Shown here: in pieces, positions 51,988-60,638 of the stretch
How positions within the stretch are numbered: position 1 is the stretch's first letter
How the letters are laid out: every line of letters starts with the position of its first letter
Assembly: GCA_030765605.1 (NCBI GenBank)
Contig: JAVCCG010000095.1
Coordinates: forward strand, 1 to 64,000
DNA from: Candidatus Alcyoniella australis
Lineage (GTDB): Bacteria > Lernaellota > Lernaellaia > JAVCCG01 > Alcyoniellaceae
Direction: 5' to 3'
Length of the DNA: 64,000 nucleotides
Made by a program: the position numbers and the translations under genes
Notes under the pieces: generated by a model
What the model was told of the DNA's origin: nothing
What the model saw: the letters and a program-made list of their open reading frames with translations, nothing else
Databases searched by the model: none

Positions 51988-52533
51988 TCAGTCGTACTTG
52001 ATCAGCTCATAGGGCAGATCGAGCGGTTTGTCGGTCAGCAGCGCCACTAAAGCCTCCCAGAGCATGTCCGCCGGGGGCGGGCAGCCGGGGAGGTGGTAGT
52101 CGATTTTAACTACTTCGTGGCAAGGGTAGACGCGATCGAGAATCAGTGGCAGTTCGGGGTCGTTGGGGATCTGCCCGCTGGGGTTGTAAACCGTGGGGCC
52201 GTTGATATAGGCCTCGTCCAGGCATTCCTTAAGCGGGATGCCGTTGCGCACCGCCGGGATGCCGCCCATGATCGCGCAGTCGCCCACCGAGATCAGAATC
52301 TCGCAGTTGCGACGGAAATCTTGCAGTACGTGAACGTTGTGTTCGTTGGCGCAGCCGCCCTCGACCAGGCCCACGGCGCAGCGCCCCGTGAACTTCTTGA
52401 TGTCGTTGATCGGCGACTTGTCGAAATCCACAAGTTCGATCAGCTTGAGAATGCGATCGTCGATGTCCAGCAGCGACATGTGGCAGCCGAAGCAGCCGGC
52501 CAGCGACGTTGTTGCCACTTTGGGTTTGCTCAT
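51988..52533 (-). CDS. hoxY: Hydrogenase small subunit HoxY
   Basis: A 181-residue small subunit. The proximal [4Fe-4S] ligands lie in CFGCHMSLLD (Cys14, Cys17), in SVGDCAIMGG and in LPGCPPPAD. Its short length, without medial and distal clusters, is typical of HoxY/MvhG-type small subunits. The ATG at 52533 has GGAGA upstream; the stop is 29 bases before hoxH. Confidence 0.95.
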   Translation of the reverse strand: MSKPKVATTSLAGCFGCHMSLLDIDDRILKLIELVDFDKSPINDIKKFTGRCAVGLVEGGCANEHNVHVLQDFRRNCEILISVGDCAIMGGIPAVRNGIPLKECLDEAYINGPTVYNPSGQIPNDPELPLILDRVYPCHEVVKIDYHLPGCPPPADMLWEALVALLTDKPLDLPYELIKYD

Positions 52534-52544
52534 TTGATTCTCCA

Positions 52545-53261
52545 CTACTGGGCCGCGGATTTACCGGATTCGATATCCGATCCGATGGGCGTATTGTCGT
52601 AGTCGCGTTTGCCGATCGGCTTGGCAAAGCCCACGCGCTTGCGCAACAGCGCTCCCACGGGGCAGACCTCGGCGGCTTTGTCCGAGGCGGCCATGTCGGT
52701 GTCGGCGAGGTTGGCCTCGGAGTTGACTGCCACGCGCTTATCGCTGCCGCGGCCGACGAACTGGAATACGTTTTTACCGTCGACGTCGCGCGAGGCCTGG
52801 ACGCAGCGGCCGCACATCACGCAGCGGTTGCGGTCGATGAAGATGTCCGGGTGCGTGGCGTCGATGTCGCGCTTGGGGAACATGTAGGGATACTGCGGCG
52901 CGGTGATGCCGAAGCGGTAGGCCAGGGCCTGCAGCTCGCAGTCTCCGCTCTTCTCGCAGAACATGCAGAAGTGATTTCCCTCGACGAAGTGCATGTCGAT
53001 CAAGGCGCGGCGGTGCTTGTTGAGTTCCGCCGATTCGTTGGTGACCTCGATCCCGGGCGCTGCGGGCTGGGTGCAGGCCGCCTGCGGCCGGCCGTTGATC
53101 AGCACGGTGCAGATCCGGCAGCCGCCGTAGGGCTTGAGCCCCTCGCAGTAGCACAGGCGCGGGATGTACACGCCGGATTGATCCGCCGCCTCGATGATCG
53201 TCTGGCCCTTGGTTGCGGTGACCTCGACGCCGTCGATCGTGAATGTGAAAGTGTCGCTCAT
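52545..53261 (-). CDS. hoxU: Diaphorase iron-sulfur subunit HoxU
   Basis: A 238-residue NuoG-N-terminal-like protein. The [2Fe-2S] ligands are Cys37, Cys48, Cys51 and Cys63; the His/Cys [4Fe-4S] site is His97, Cys99, Cys102 and Cys108; and further [4Fe-4S] ligands are Cys147, Cys150, Cys153 and Cys200. It carries electrons between HoxF (NADH/FMN) and HoxY. It is 14 bases after hoxF and 11 bases before hoxY. Confidence 0.95.
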   Translation of the reverse strand: MSDTFTFTIDGVEVTATKGQTIIEAADQSGVYIPRLCYCEGLKPYGGCRICTVLINGRPQAACTQPAAPGIEVTNESAELNKHRRALIDMHFVEGNHFCMFCEKSGDCELQALAYRFGITAPQYPYMFPKRDIDATHPDIFIDRNRCVMCGRCVQASRDVDGKNVFQFVGRGSDKRVAVNSEANLADTDMAASDKAAEVCPVGALLRKRVGFAKPIGKRDYDNTPIGSDIESGKSAAQ

Positions 53262-53275
53262 CTGTTTATTTCCTC

Positions 53276-55093
53276 TCAGTCGTCAAAGTGAACCGGCTGA
53301 CGGCCCTGAACCCTCACTGCGTCGCCCAGCGCCTTGTTGATGTCGAACGTCGACTGCATGCCGTCGGTGACCTCGTGCAGCTTCGAATCGTACAGGGCAC
53401 GGAAATTCTCGATCGTGGTCAGTATCGGGTTGGGCGAGGTCTGCCCCAGGCCGCAGCGGCTGGTGACCTTGACCGCCTTGCCAAGTTCGGTCAGGTAATC
53501 GATGTCGCTGGGCTCGCCCTGGCCCTCGCGGATCAAGTCGAGGCGCTGTTTGAGCAGCACATTGCCCACGCGGCAGGGGGTGCAGAAGCCGCAGCTCTCC
53601 TCGATGAAGAATTCCATGAAGTGCGAGGCGATCTCCAACACGTCGCGCTGCGGGCCGAAGACCATCATCGATCCGCCCGTGGCCAGGTCGGAGTAGCTGA
53701 TCCTGTTGTCGAACTTGTCCTGGCCGATGCACTGGCCCGAGGGGCCGCCGACCTGCACCGCCACTGCGTCTTGGGCGCCGACCTCGGCCAGCAGCTCGGT
53801 GACCGTGACGCCCATTTCCATCTCGTAGACGCCGGGGCGCTCGATGTCGCCCGAGACGCTGAGCAGCTTGGTGCCCGGGCTCTCCGGGTCGCCGATGGCC
53901 GCGAACCACGCTGGGCCGTTTTCGGCCACGCGCGCCGCGCAGCAGAAGGTCTCGACGTTGTTGACGATCGTCGGCGCGTCGAGGTAGCCCTTTTGAGCGG
54001 GGAAGGGCGGGCGATTCTTGGGCTCGCCGCGTCCGCCCTCGGCCGAGGCGATCAGCGCGGTCTCCTCGCCGCAGATATAGGCGCCGGCGCCCATCTGGAT
54101 CCGGATGTCGAAGTAAAACCCAGCCTTGCCGCCGATGTCCTTGCCCAGCAGTCCGGCGGCGCGACGCTGATCCAGGGTGGCCTCAAGGAACCGGCGCAGA
54201 TAGGCGTATTCGCCGCGTAGGTAGATGATGCCCTCGCTTGAGCCGATGGCGTAGCCCGCTAAGGTCATGCCCTCGATCATCAGCTCGGGCATCTGGGTCA
54301 GGATCACGCGGTCTTTGAAAGTGCCCGGCTCGCCCTCGTCGGCGTTGCAGATCACAAAACGCCGCTCGCCCTTGGCCCTGCGCGCAAATTCCCACTTCAT
54401 GCCCGTGGGGAATCCGGCGCCGCCGCGGCCGCGCAGCTTGCTGTCCTTGATCTGTCCGATCAACTCCTCGGGGCTGAGCTCGAGCGCCTTGGCCAACGCC
54501 GCGCCGGGCTGGTAGTCGCTGAAGATCACCTCGCCGGCCTTGCGCAGGTTGTTGCGCACCATCTGGTTTACCAGCTCCGAGGCGTTGTTGCCCTCGCCCG
54601 GCTGGGTGATCAGCGAGCGCGGGTCGCCGGTCTGCTTAAGCTTGCGCGCCATCTCGCGCGCGCTGTCGGGAGTCAGGCCGGTGACCACCACGTCGTTGAC
54701 CAGGGCCGCGGGACACTGGTCGCACATTCCGATGCATGAGGTGTGCTCAAGGGAGATCATCGAGTCCGGCGTGGTCTGGCCAAAGCTGATGCCCAGCTCC
54801 TGCTCCAGCGCCTCGCCGATCTGCTGGGCGCCGCCGATGTTGCCCATCGCACAGTTCGATAGTCGGATGACAATTTTGCCCTGGGGTTGCTCGGAGAGAA
54901 AAGCGTAGAAGCTGACCACTCCCTGAACCTCGACGCGGTGTGTACCCAGCTGGCGAGCGATGATCTCCATTGCCTCGCCGCTGACGTGGCCGAACTTCGC
55001 CTGCACTGCCTGGACAACGTCCATTAAGCGCATTGGTGAATTGCCATAATCCTTGCACAAGGATATAATGGTGCCATTAGTGGAAGTTTGCAT
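53276..55093 (-). CDS. hoxF: Diaphorase NAD/FMN subunit HoxF with NuoE-like N-terminal domain
   Basis: A 605-residue protein. The N-terminal 160 residues are NuoE/HoxE-like. Of the four usual [2Fe-2S] ligands, Cys81, Cys120 and Cys124 are kept, but the second position is Ile86. The rest is NuoF-like: GRGGAGFPTG (FMN), GAGAYICGEETALI, and the [4Fe-4S] motif ESCGFCTPCRVGN with SRCGLG. It exchanges hydride with NAD. No separate hoxE is present, so the fused domain takes its place, as in Ralstonia HoxF. It is the first gene of the hox-hyp operon, with GAGGT before the ATG. Confidence 0.96.
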   Translation of the reverse strand: MQTSTNGTIISLCKDYGNSPMRLMDVVQAVQAKFGHVSGEAMEIIARQLGTHRVEVQGVVSFYAFLSEQPQGKIVIRLSNCAMGNIGGAQQIGEALEQELGISFGQTTPDSMISLEHTSCIGMCDQCPAALVNDVVVTGLTPDSAREMARKLKQTGDPRSLITQPGEGNNASELVNQMVRNNLRKAGEVIFSDYQPGAALAKALELSPEELIGQIKDSKLRGRGGAGFPTGMKWEFARRAKGERRFVICNADEGEPGTFKDRVILTQMPELMIEGMTLAGYAIGSSEGIIYLRGEYAYLRRFLEATLDQRRAAGLLGKDIGGKAGFYFDIRIQMGAGAYICGEETALIASAEGGRGEPKNRPPFPAQKGYLDAPTIVNNVETFCCAARVAENGPAWFAAIGDPESPGTKLLSVSGDIERPGVYEMEMGVTVTELLAEVGAQDAVAVQVGGPSGQCIGQDKFDNRISYSDLATGGSMMVFGPQRDVLEIASHFMEFFIEESCGFCTPCRVGNVLLKQRLDLIREGQGEPSDIDYLTELGKAVKVTSRCGLGQTSPNPILTTIENFRALYDSKLHEVTDGMQSTFDINKALGDAVRVQGRQPVHFDD

Positions 55094-55538
55094 TGATTAC
55101 CTCAACCGGATGTGCTTACTACGTTACTTGCCAGCAAAAACCAAACATTTAATTAGCATCTAAAAAGTCATAAGTCCACATGAAGAATGACAAATAAACG
55201 ATAATATGTTGATAAAAACACAAATAATTCCTATATTGATATTAATTGGTCAAACAAGTCCGCCAGCCCCCGCTTCGGCCGTCGTTAAGAGCCGGTAACA
55301 AACCAAAAGAAAAAAACAATATCAAATCGAGCTTGTCGGAATCGCAAATAAAAGCTAGACTCCCGCGCAGTGAATGAGGGCTCATTCATAAGGCGGTTTG
55401 GTAGCCACCTATACCAATCACAGAAAGCAGACATAAATTATCGGCAACTGGCGATATGTCTGACTAGATGATCGGGCAACAAGTAGCGTGAGCCCATGAT
55501 TGAAAAAACAACCCGATGAAACAAAAAGGGAGCGAGTG
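55094..55538. promoter_or_regulatory. Divergent control region, hox operon (-) / formate transporter (+)
   Basis: About 445 bases, strongly AT-rich compared with the flanks (notably 55140-55260). No gene is supported. It must carry the promoters of both the hydrogenase operon and the transporter. A half-matching FNR-like TTGAT-N4-ATTGG occurs near 55235-55250, but the second half-site is wrong, so no regulator is assigned. Confidence 0.55.
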
Positions 55539-56390
55539 ATGAGCGAGAAAATCTCTTTTGACGCTTTGATCCCGGCTGCGATGGCGAACAAGGCCGAGAA
55601 CGTCGGAGTGGCAAAGGGTAACATGGACGCGATTTCCATGTTTTTCCTTGCCATTCTGGCTGGCGCCTTCATCGCGATGGGCGCCGTGTTCTGCACAACT
55701 GCGGTCACCAACGGTGGCGATCTGCCTTATGGCATTACCAAGCTGCTCGGTGGCTTGGCGTTCTGCCTGGGTTTAATCCTGGTAGTAGTTGCGGGCGCGG
55801 AACTTTTCACCGGCAACAACTTGATCGTGATGGCCGTTGCCAGCAAAAAGCTGCCGATGTCCAAGCTGCTGCGCAACTGGGTGATCGTCTACGTGGGCAA
55901 CTTAATCGGCTCAGTGCTGACAGCCTACTTGATGTACCTCACCCGCACCTGGGAGACCGGTGCTGGTGGAGCATTGGGTATCACGGCCGTCAATATCGCC
56001 GGCGGCAAAGCCGGTTTGACCTTCGTCGTGGCGCTGACCCGCGGCATTTTCTGTAACGCGCTGGTCTGCCTGGCCGTGTGGCTGTGCTTCTCGGCGCGTA
56101 GCGTCGAAGGCAAGATCCTGGCAATCATCTTCCCGATCGCAGCGTTTGTCGCCGCCGGGTTTGAGCATTGTGTTGCCAACATGTACTTCATCCCGGCCGG
56201 CCTGTTCATCAAGTCCGGTGCGAGCCCCGAGTACTTGGCAGCGGCCAAGGATGTGGCGCTGGCCAACCTGACCTGGGGGAAATTCTTCATCGGCAACCTG
56301 CTGCCTGTAACCATCGGTAACATCATCGGTGGTTCCGGATTCGTGGGCGTTGTCTACTGGATCGTCTATCGCAGGAATGCAAAAGACTGA
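55539..56390 (+). CDS. focA: Formate/nitrite transporter (FocA/NirC family)
   Basis: A 283-residue six-span FNT family protein. An N-terminal amphipathic region (SFDALIPAAMANKAENVGVAKG) precedes hydrophobic spans from about residue 27. GAELFTGNN and GFEHCVANMYFIPAGL are the family motifs with the pore His. ATG 55539 has GGGAG upstream. Next to a hydrogenase operon, formate export or uptake is more likely than nitrite, but this is inference. Confidence 0.92.
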   Translation: MSEKISFDALIPAAMANKAENVGVAKGNMDAISMFFLAILAGAFIAMGAVFCTTAVTNGGDLPYGITKLLGGLAFCLGLILVVVAGAELFTGNNLIVMAVASKKLPMSKLLRNWVIVYVGNLIGSVLTAYLMYLTRTWETGAGGALGITAVNIAGGKAGLTFVVALTRGIFCNALVCLAVWLCFSARSVEGKILAIIFPIAAFVAAGFEHCVANMYFIPAGLFIKSGASPEYLAAAKDVALANLTWGKFFIGNLLPVTIGNIIGGSGFVGVVYWIVYRRNAKD

Positions 56391-56410
56391 TCGGACTACA
56401 CGAGAGCTTA

Positions 56411-56442
56411 AAAGGGCCGGCCTTGCGCCGGCCCTTTTTTTT
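56411..56442 (+). terminator. Strong intrinsic terminator after focA
   Basis: AAAGGGCCGGC and GCCGGCCCTTT arms around a short CTTGC loop, followed by a run of T. The A tract on the other side makes it bidirectional, so it can also end pgi transcription. Confidence 0.93.
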
Positions 56443-56462
56443 ACCCGCGCTAATTATCCGGG

Positions 56463-58109
56463 TTAGCCGTCGTTGCCAATCGCCGCGGCGATGCGCTCGA
56501 TTTGTGTGGCCGGATCAGGTCCCAGGCCGATGCGCAGCACGTGCCTGCCGCACTTTAGCAGCGCGCGACAATCGCCCATGGCCTGGGCGTGTTTCAATAC
56601 GGCGAAACTGACGTTTGAACTGATCCCGCCGGGCTCGTCTGGGATCGGCACGTCCAGTTCGGCCCTGGAGATGATTTGCACGAACACGCCGTTGTTCGGT
56701 CCGCCCTTATGCAGCTGTCCTGTCGAGTGCAAATAGCGCGGGCCGAAGCTCGCGGTGGTGGCCACGGGATTGATTGCGAACAGGCGGCCGCGCAGCTTGT
56801 TCAGCGCGGCATAGGTCTGCGGCCGGGGATCGACGTAGGCCTGCAACGCCAAGTAGCCGCCCTGCGGGCAGCTTTGCGCAAACTTCGACAGGACGGCGCT
56901 GATTTGCGCCTCGTCGGTCAGCAGTGGGGGCAGGGCCTTGTCCGCCGATTCCAAGGACTCGGTGCGGATGTACTCGGCGGTCAGTTCCCGCGCCACGGCC
57001 TTGGCCGATTCTACGTCCGGCTGGTCAAAGGGGTTGACTCCCAGCACGTGGCAGGTCGCGGCCGTTGCCAGCTCCCAGAGCATGATCTGCTCTCCCAGCT
57101 GGTAGACATCGTGCAGCCGGAAGCTGATCAGCGGGTGGCCGCGTTCGACCAGGGAGCTGCACAGGGCTTGGTGCGGTACGTCCCCGGCAAGACCGATGCG
57201 CACGAACACGCGATCCGATCCGTATTCGTCGACCGCGGCGATCGGCTCGTGGATGATCGGCAAAATGCCTTGGCCGTGTTTGCCGGTGCTCTCGGCGATT
57301 AGCTGTTCGAGCCAGTCGCCCAGCGCGGCCAGCTGGGGGGAGAGCAATAGGGTTAATTTGTCGCGTCCGGCCAGCGCCAGTTCGCCCAGGGCCGCGCCGA
57401 GCTCCAGCCCGGGCCCGGGATCAACGGCCAGGCGCGCGGCCGGTTCCAGCAGCCGTTCGAGGTCTACGCCGATCAGGCCCGCGGGCACCAGGCCGAAGTA
57501 GGTCAGGGCCGAGTAGCGGCCGCCGACCTGCGGGTCGTTGATAAAGCAATCGCGCAGCCCCAGCTCGCCGGCCAGCTTCTCAAGCTGCTTCCCGGAGTCG
57601 GTGATCGCCACGAAGTGCTCGCCGGCCTTAGTCGCGCCCAGGGCCCGCACGTACATCCCGTGGAAGAATTTGAACAGCGAGAGCGTCTCGATCGTTCCGC
57701 CGGACTTGGTCGAGACCACGAACACGGTCTGCGCCAGCTCCAGCGAGCGGGCGCAGTCGAGGATCGCGCCCGGGTCGGTGGTGTCCAGCAGCGTGAACTG
57801 CAAGTAGCCCGCAGTGCTGCCCAGGATCGACGAGAACATCTGCGGCGCCAGGCTCGAGCCGCCCATGCCCAGCAGAACCACGTGGGTAATGCCCTCCTGG
57901 AGAAGCTTTTGGGTCAGATCACGGATGCGTTGCAGGTCGACCCGGCGCGTGGTGGGCGCCCAGAGCCAACCGAGCTTGTCAGCACAGTCCTTTGGTTCGT
58001 CGGTCCACAGAGTGTGGTCCATGTGCTGCATGCGCTCAAAAAAGCGTTGGTCCGTCATTTGCTTCAGTCGCTCGCGTTGCGCTGTTTGATACTCTCCCAG
58101 GCGGTACAT
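56463..58109 (-). CDS. pgi: Glucose-6-phosphate isomerase
   Basis: A 548-residue phosphoglucose isomerase. The sugar-phosphate-binding VVSTKSGGTIETLSLFKFF lies near residue 130, LLGMGGSSLAPQMF near 80, and the later segments QLGEQIMLWELA and LHSTGQLHKGGPNNGVF are as in the PGI part of transaldolase-PGI fusions. No transaldolase domain is present. It interconverts glucose-6-phosphate and fructose-6-phosphate. The ATG at 58109 overlaps the upstream stop (TGATG). Confidence 0.94.
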   Translation of the reverse strand: MYRLGEYQTAQRERLKQMTDQRFFERMQHMDHTLWTDEPKDCADKLGWLWAPTTRRVDLQRIRDLTQKLLQEGITHVVLLGMGGSSLAPQMFSSILGSTAGYLQFTLLDTTDPGAILDCARSLELAQTVFVVSTKSGGTIETLSLFKFFHGMYVRALGATKAGEHFVAITDSGKQLEKLAGELGLRDCFINDPQVGGRYSALTYFGLVPAGLIGVDLERLLEPAARLAVDPGPGLELGAALGELALAGRDKLTLLLSPQLAALGDWLEQLIAESTGKHGQGILPIIHEPIAAVDEYGSDRVFVRIGLAGDVPHQALCSSLVERGHPLISFRLHDVYQLGEQIMLWELATAATCHVLGVNPFDQPDVESAKAVARELTAEYIRTESLESADKALPPLLTDEAQISAVLSKFAQSCPQGGYLALQAYVDPRPQTYAALNKLRGRLFAINPVATTASFGPRYLHSTGQLHKGGPNNGVFVQIISRAELDVPIPDEPGGISSNVSFAVLKHAQAMGDCRALLKCGRHVLRIGLGPDPATQIERIAAAIGNDG

Positions 58110-59086
58110 CAATCCGCCCCGAAAAGTCCACGCATGCGCTTGAGGCTTTGCTCGGCCTGCTGCGCCATCTCCTCAATCAAGACCTTGATCGGCCTGATCT
58201 CTTTGATAAAGCCCACGGCCTGGCCCAGCCACAGCACGCCGGCATCCAGGTTCCCATCCTGCCACAGGGCCTGCGATTTGGCCCCGGAGATCAGGGGCAG
58301 CAGTTGTTCGATGTCAGCCTGTTCTTCCTCCATCTGCTGCACCTTGTGCGCAACCTCGGTGTCGGCCACGCGGTGGGTGTTGTGCAGCGAGCGCAGGATC
58401 AACGTGGTCTCGTGCTCCTGCAGCCGGATCAGCTCCTCGCGCACCCGCGGGTGGATCTTCGCCTCCTCGGCCGACAGCAGCAGCGTGCCGATGATCGCCG
58501 CATCAGCGCCCAGGGCCAGCATCGCGGCCAGTCCGCGGCCGTCGCCCACGCCGCCGCCGCCGATCAACGGCAGCGAGACCGAGTCCACTGTGCGCGGGAT
58601 CAGTATGCTCGTGGCCAGGTCGAGTACTCCGGTGGCGCCGCCGTTCTCCCAGCCGACCACGGCCACGGCGTCCACGCCCACCGACTCGGCCTTGCGCGCG
58701 TAGCGCGGAGCCACGCACTTGTGGATCAGCAGCATGCCCGCGTCGTGGATCCGGCCCACCAGATCATCGGGCGCCTTGTGGCCCGAGGTCTCGACGATCT
58801 TGATTCCCTCGCGCTCCATTTCGTCCAGGTAGAGGTTGTTGTCCGCCTGCTGGATCGCGGGGAACATGTTGAGGTTGACTGCGAAAGGTTTGTCGGTCAG
58901 GTCCTTGGTCTGCTTAAGCGCGTCGCGGAACTGCGGCATCTGTTTGTAGTTGGCCGAGGCCAGAATTCCCAGGGCGCCGGCCTCGCTGATCGCCGCGGTG
59001 AGCTCGGGGTAGCTTAAGTACATCATCGTGCCGCCGATAACCGGATATTGGATGCCCAGCAGCTCGGTTATTCTCGTTTTGAACAT
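58109..59086 (-). CDS. Nitronate monooxygenase-like FMN protein
   Basis: A 325-residue TIM-barrel flavoprotein of the nitronate monooxygenase/2-nitropropane dioxygenase family. Segments include YPVIGGTMMYLSYPEL, VVGWENGGATG, the phosphate-binding PLIGGGGVGDGRGLAA and ALGADAAIIGTLL. The true substrate may be an enoyl-type or nitro compound. ATG 59086 has GAGGAG about eight bases upstream. It is coupled to pgi. Confidence 0.88.
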   Translation of the reverse strand: MFKTRITELLGIQYPVIGGTMMYLSYPELTAAISEAGALGILASANYKQMPQFRDALKQTKDLTDKPFAVNLNMFPAIQQADNNLYLDEMEREGIKIVETSGHKAPDDLVGRIHDAGMLLIHKCVAPRYARKAESVGVDAVAVVGWENGGATGVLDLATSILIPRTVDSVSLPLIGGGGVGDGRGLAAMLALGADAAIIGTLLLSAEEAKIHPRVREELIRLQEHETTLILRSLHNTHRVADTEVAHKVQQMEEEQADIEQLLPLISGAKSQALWQDGNLDAGVLWLGQAVGFIKEIRPIKVLIEEMAQQAEQSLKRMRGLFGAD

Positions 59087-59261
59087 CAATGCGCTCCTCG
59101 CTTACGAACCATCATGAATGATACGGGTAATGCCCCGCATCCTACATGTCATCTTGCCGTTCACTCAAGCGGGCTCATTGTGCCTGTATGTGCTTTTCAT
59201 TATATTAGCAACGGAATTTGCGCCCAGCCGGTTGCCACGCGCAGCCTGATTAGGAGAAATG

Positions 59262-59732
59262 ATGAGCAGCAGAGCGATATACATCGTTGTCTTCTCGCTA
59301 TTGACGGCGCTGCTGCTGGCGGCCTCGTGCGGCAGCGGTTCGTCCGGCGACGATGACGACGACGACGACAGCGAGGTGCTCGGAACCCTGGCCGGGACGA
59401 TCCAGTACGACGGCGACGCTGTGGGCGAGGAGATCGTGATCGGCCTGATCAACGAGTGGCCGATGACCAGCCCGCCCCAACAGTTCATCAGGGTGACCGT
59501 GCCCGATGGCGGGTTTCCCATGGCCTACGAGATCGAGCTGAACTACGTCGGCGACTATTTTCTGGCCTCGTTCCTCGACGTCGACCCGATGGACGGCGTG
59601 GCAATGAACAGCGAGATCGACCCGATGGATATGCCCGACGAGGGCGAGACCAAACAGACTCTGGTCCAGGGAGTCAACCAGCGCGACTTCACGCTGCTCG
59701 ATCCCGAGGACGTCGATTTCTGGTGGCAGTGA
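59262..59732 (+). CDS. Poly-Asp lipoprotein with one copy of an unrecognised domain
   Basis: A 156-residue predicted lipoprotein. The signal ends LLLAASC, followed by GSGSSG and seven Asp. The single mature domain (about residues 40-150) shares with the next gene the segments YDGDAVGE, WPMTSPP, VPDGGFPM.YE, FLDVDPMDGVAMN and DFTLLDPED. The pattern is beta-rich and like carboxypeptidase-regulatory folds, but I do not recognise a family. AGGAG precedes the ATG pair at 59259/59262. Confidence 0.78.
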   Translation: MSSRAIYIVVFSLLTALLLAASCGSGSSGDDDDDDDSEVLGTLAGTIQYDGDAVGEEIVIGLINEWPMTSPPQQFIRVTVPDGGFPMAYEIELNYVGDYFLASFLDVDPMDGVAMNSEIDPMDMPDEGETKQTLVQGVNQRDFTLLDPEDVDFWWQ

Positions 59733-59770
59733 GCGTACACTCCGACCACCCCTAGACAGAATTGGCTAAA

Positions 59771-60607
59771 ATGAAACGTAACAAGCTTACTTGGTTGTTT
59801 GCAATCGTGACGCTGCTTGCGGCGCTGATCTGGATCATTGCCTTGCCCGCGTGCTCTGGCGACGATGACGACGATGACAACGACGACGACGATTGGAGCA
59901 ATTTTCCGGCCACAATCAGCGGCACAATGTCCTACGAGGGCGACGCCGTGGGCGCGCAGGTGATGATCGCCATCGCCGACCAGTGGCCGATGACATCGGC
60001 GCCGCTGTACTTCACCTACGTCGACGTGCCGCAAAGCGGATTCCCCTTCTCCTATCGCGCGGGCCTGGATCGCACCGGGCCGCTCTACGTGTTGGCGCTG
60101 ATCGACGTCGACCCGGACGACGGCCTGGGCATGAATCCCGAGCTCGATCCGCTGGACATCCCCGAGGAGCCCAGCCAGATCGTGGCCGGCGACAACGTGA
60201 TCGACTTCAACTTCCTCGACCCGGATCAGATCGCGGACGACGACGATGATGACGACGACGACGACGACGATGACGACGACGTCACCGGGGTCAAGGGCGT
60301 GTTGGTCTACGACGGCGCGGCCGTGGGCGAGAACGTGGTGATCGGTCTGTGGGACACGCCGCTGCCGTTTCCCACCAGCGCGCCGGACCACTCGTTTCAG
60401 GTTCCGGTGCCCGAGAGCGGATTTGCCTTTGAGTACCGCGTTGAGTCCGAGGTGCCCGGCGAGTGGCGCATGGCCGCCTACCTCGACGTGAACCCCGAGG
60501 ACGGTCCGAGCATGAACGACGTGGATCCGCGCGACATGACCTTTGGCCAGACCACCATCGTCAGCGGGCAAATGGCGACCCGCGACTTCATGCTGGTCGA
60601 CAACTGA
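59771..60607 (+). CDS. Poly-Asp lipoprotein with two copies of the same domain
   Basis: A 278-residue predicted lipoprotein starting at ATG 59771 (TTG 59762 is an alternative). The signal ends ALPAC, then SG and an Asp run. Domain 1 (about 42-150) and domain 2 (about 172-278) align with each other and with the previous gene: YEGDAVGA / YDGAAVGE, VPQSGFPFSYR / VPESGFAFEYR, LIDVDPDDGLGMN / YLDVNPEDGPSMN and DFNFLDPD / DFMLVDN. They are joined by an almost pure Asp linker of about 15 residues. The two genes clearly arose by duplication. Confidence 0.8.
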   Translation: MKRNKLTWLFAIVTLLAALIWIIALPACSGDDDDDDNDDDDWSNFPATISGTMSYEGDAVGAQVMIAIADQWPMTSAPLYFTYVDVPQSGFPFSYRAGLDRTGPLYVLALIDVDPDDGLGMNPELDPLDIPEEPSQIVAGDNVIDFNFLDPDQIADDDDDDDDDDDDDDDVTGVKGVLVYDGAAVGENVVIGLWDTPLPFPTSAPDHSFQVPVPESGFAFEYRVESEVPGEWRMAAYLDVNPEDGPSMNDVDPRDMTFGQTTIVSGQMATRDFMLVDN

Positions 60608-60638
60608 GCCGCGCAACAGGCAATCAAGGCAGCGTAGC

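Noticed and set aside
55235-55250. FNR/CRP-like site upstream of the hydrogenase operon
   Set aside because: Only one half-site fits; the second half reads ATTGG rather than ATCAA.
60235-60282. Repeated GAC/GAT units considered as a CRISPR or other direct-repeat array
   Set aside because: They are in-frame codons for an Asp linker with no spacers. No CRISPR array or cas gene is present in the window.
60608-60638. Possible cobalamin riboswitch before the TonB receptor
   Set aside because: The gap to the preceding gene is only 31 bases and lacks any B12-box-like sequence.
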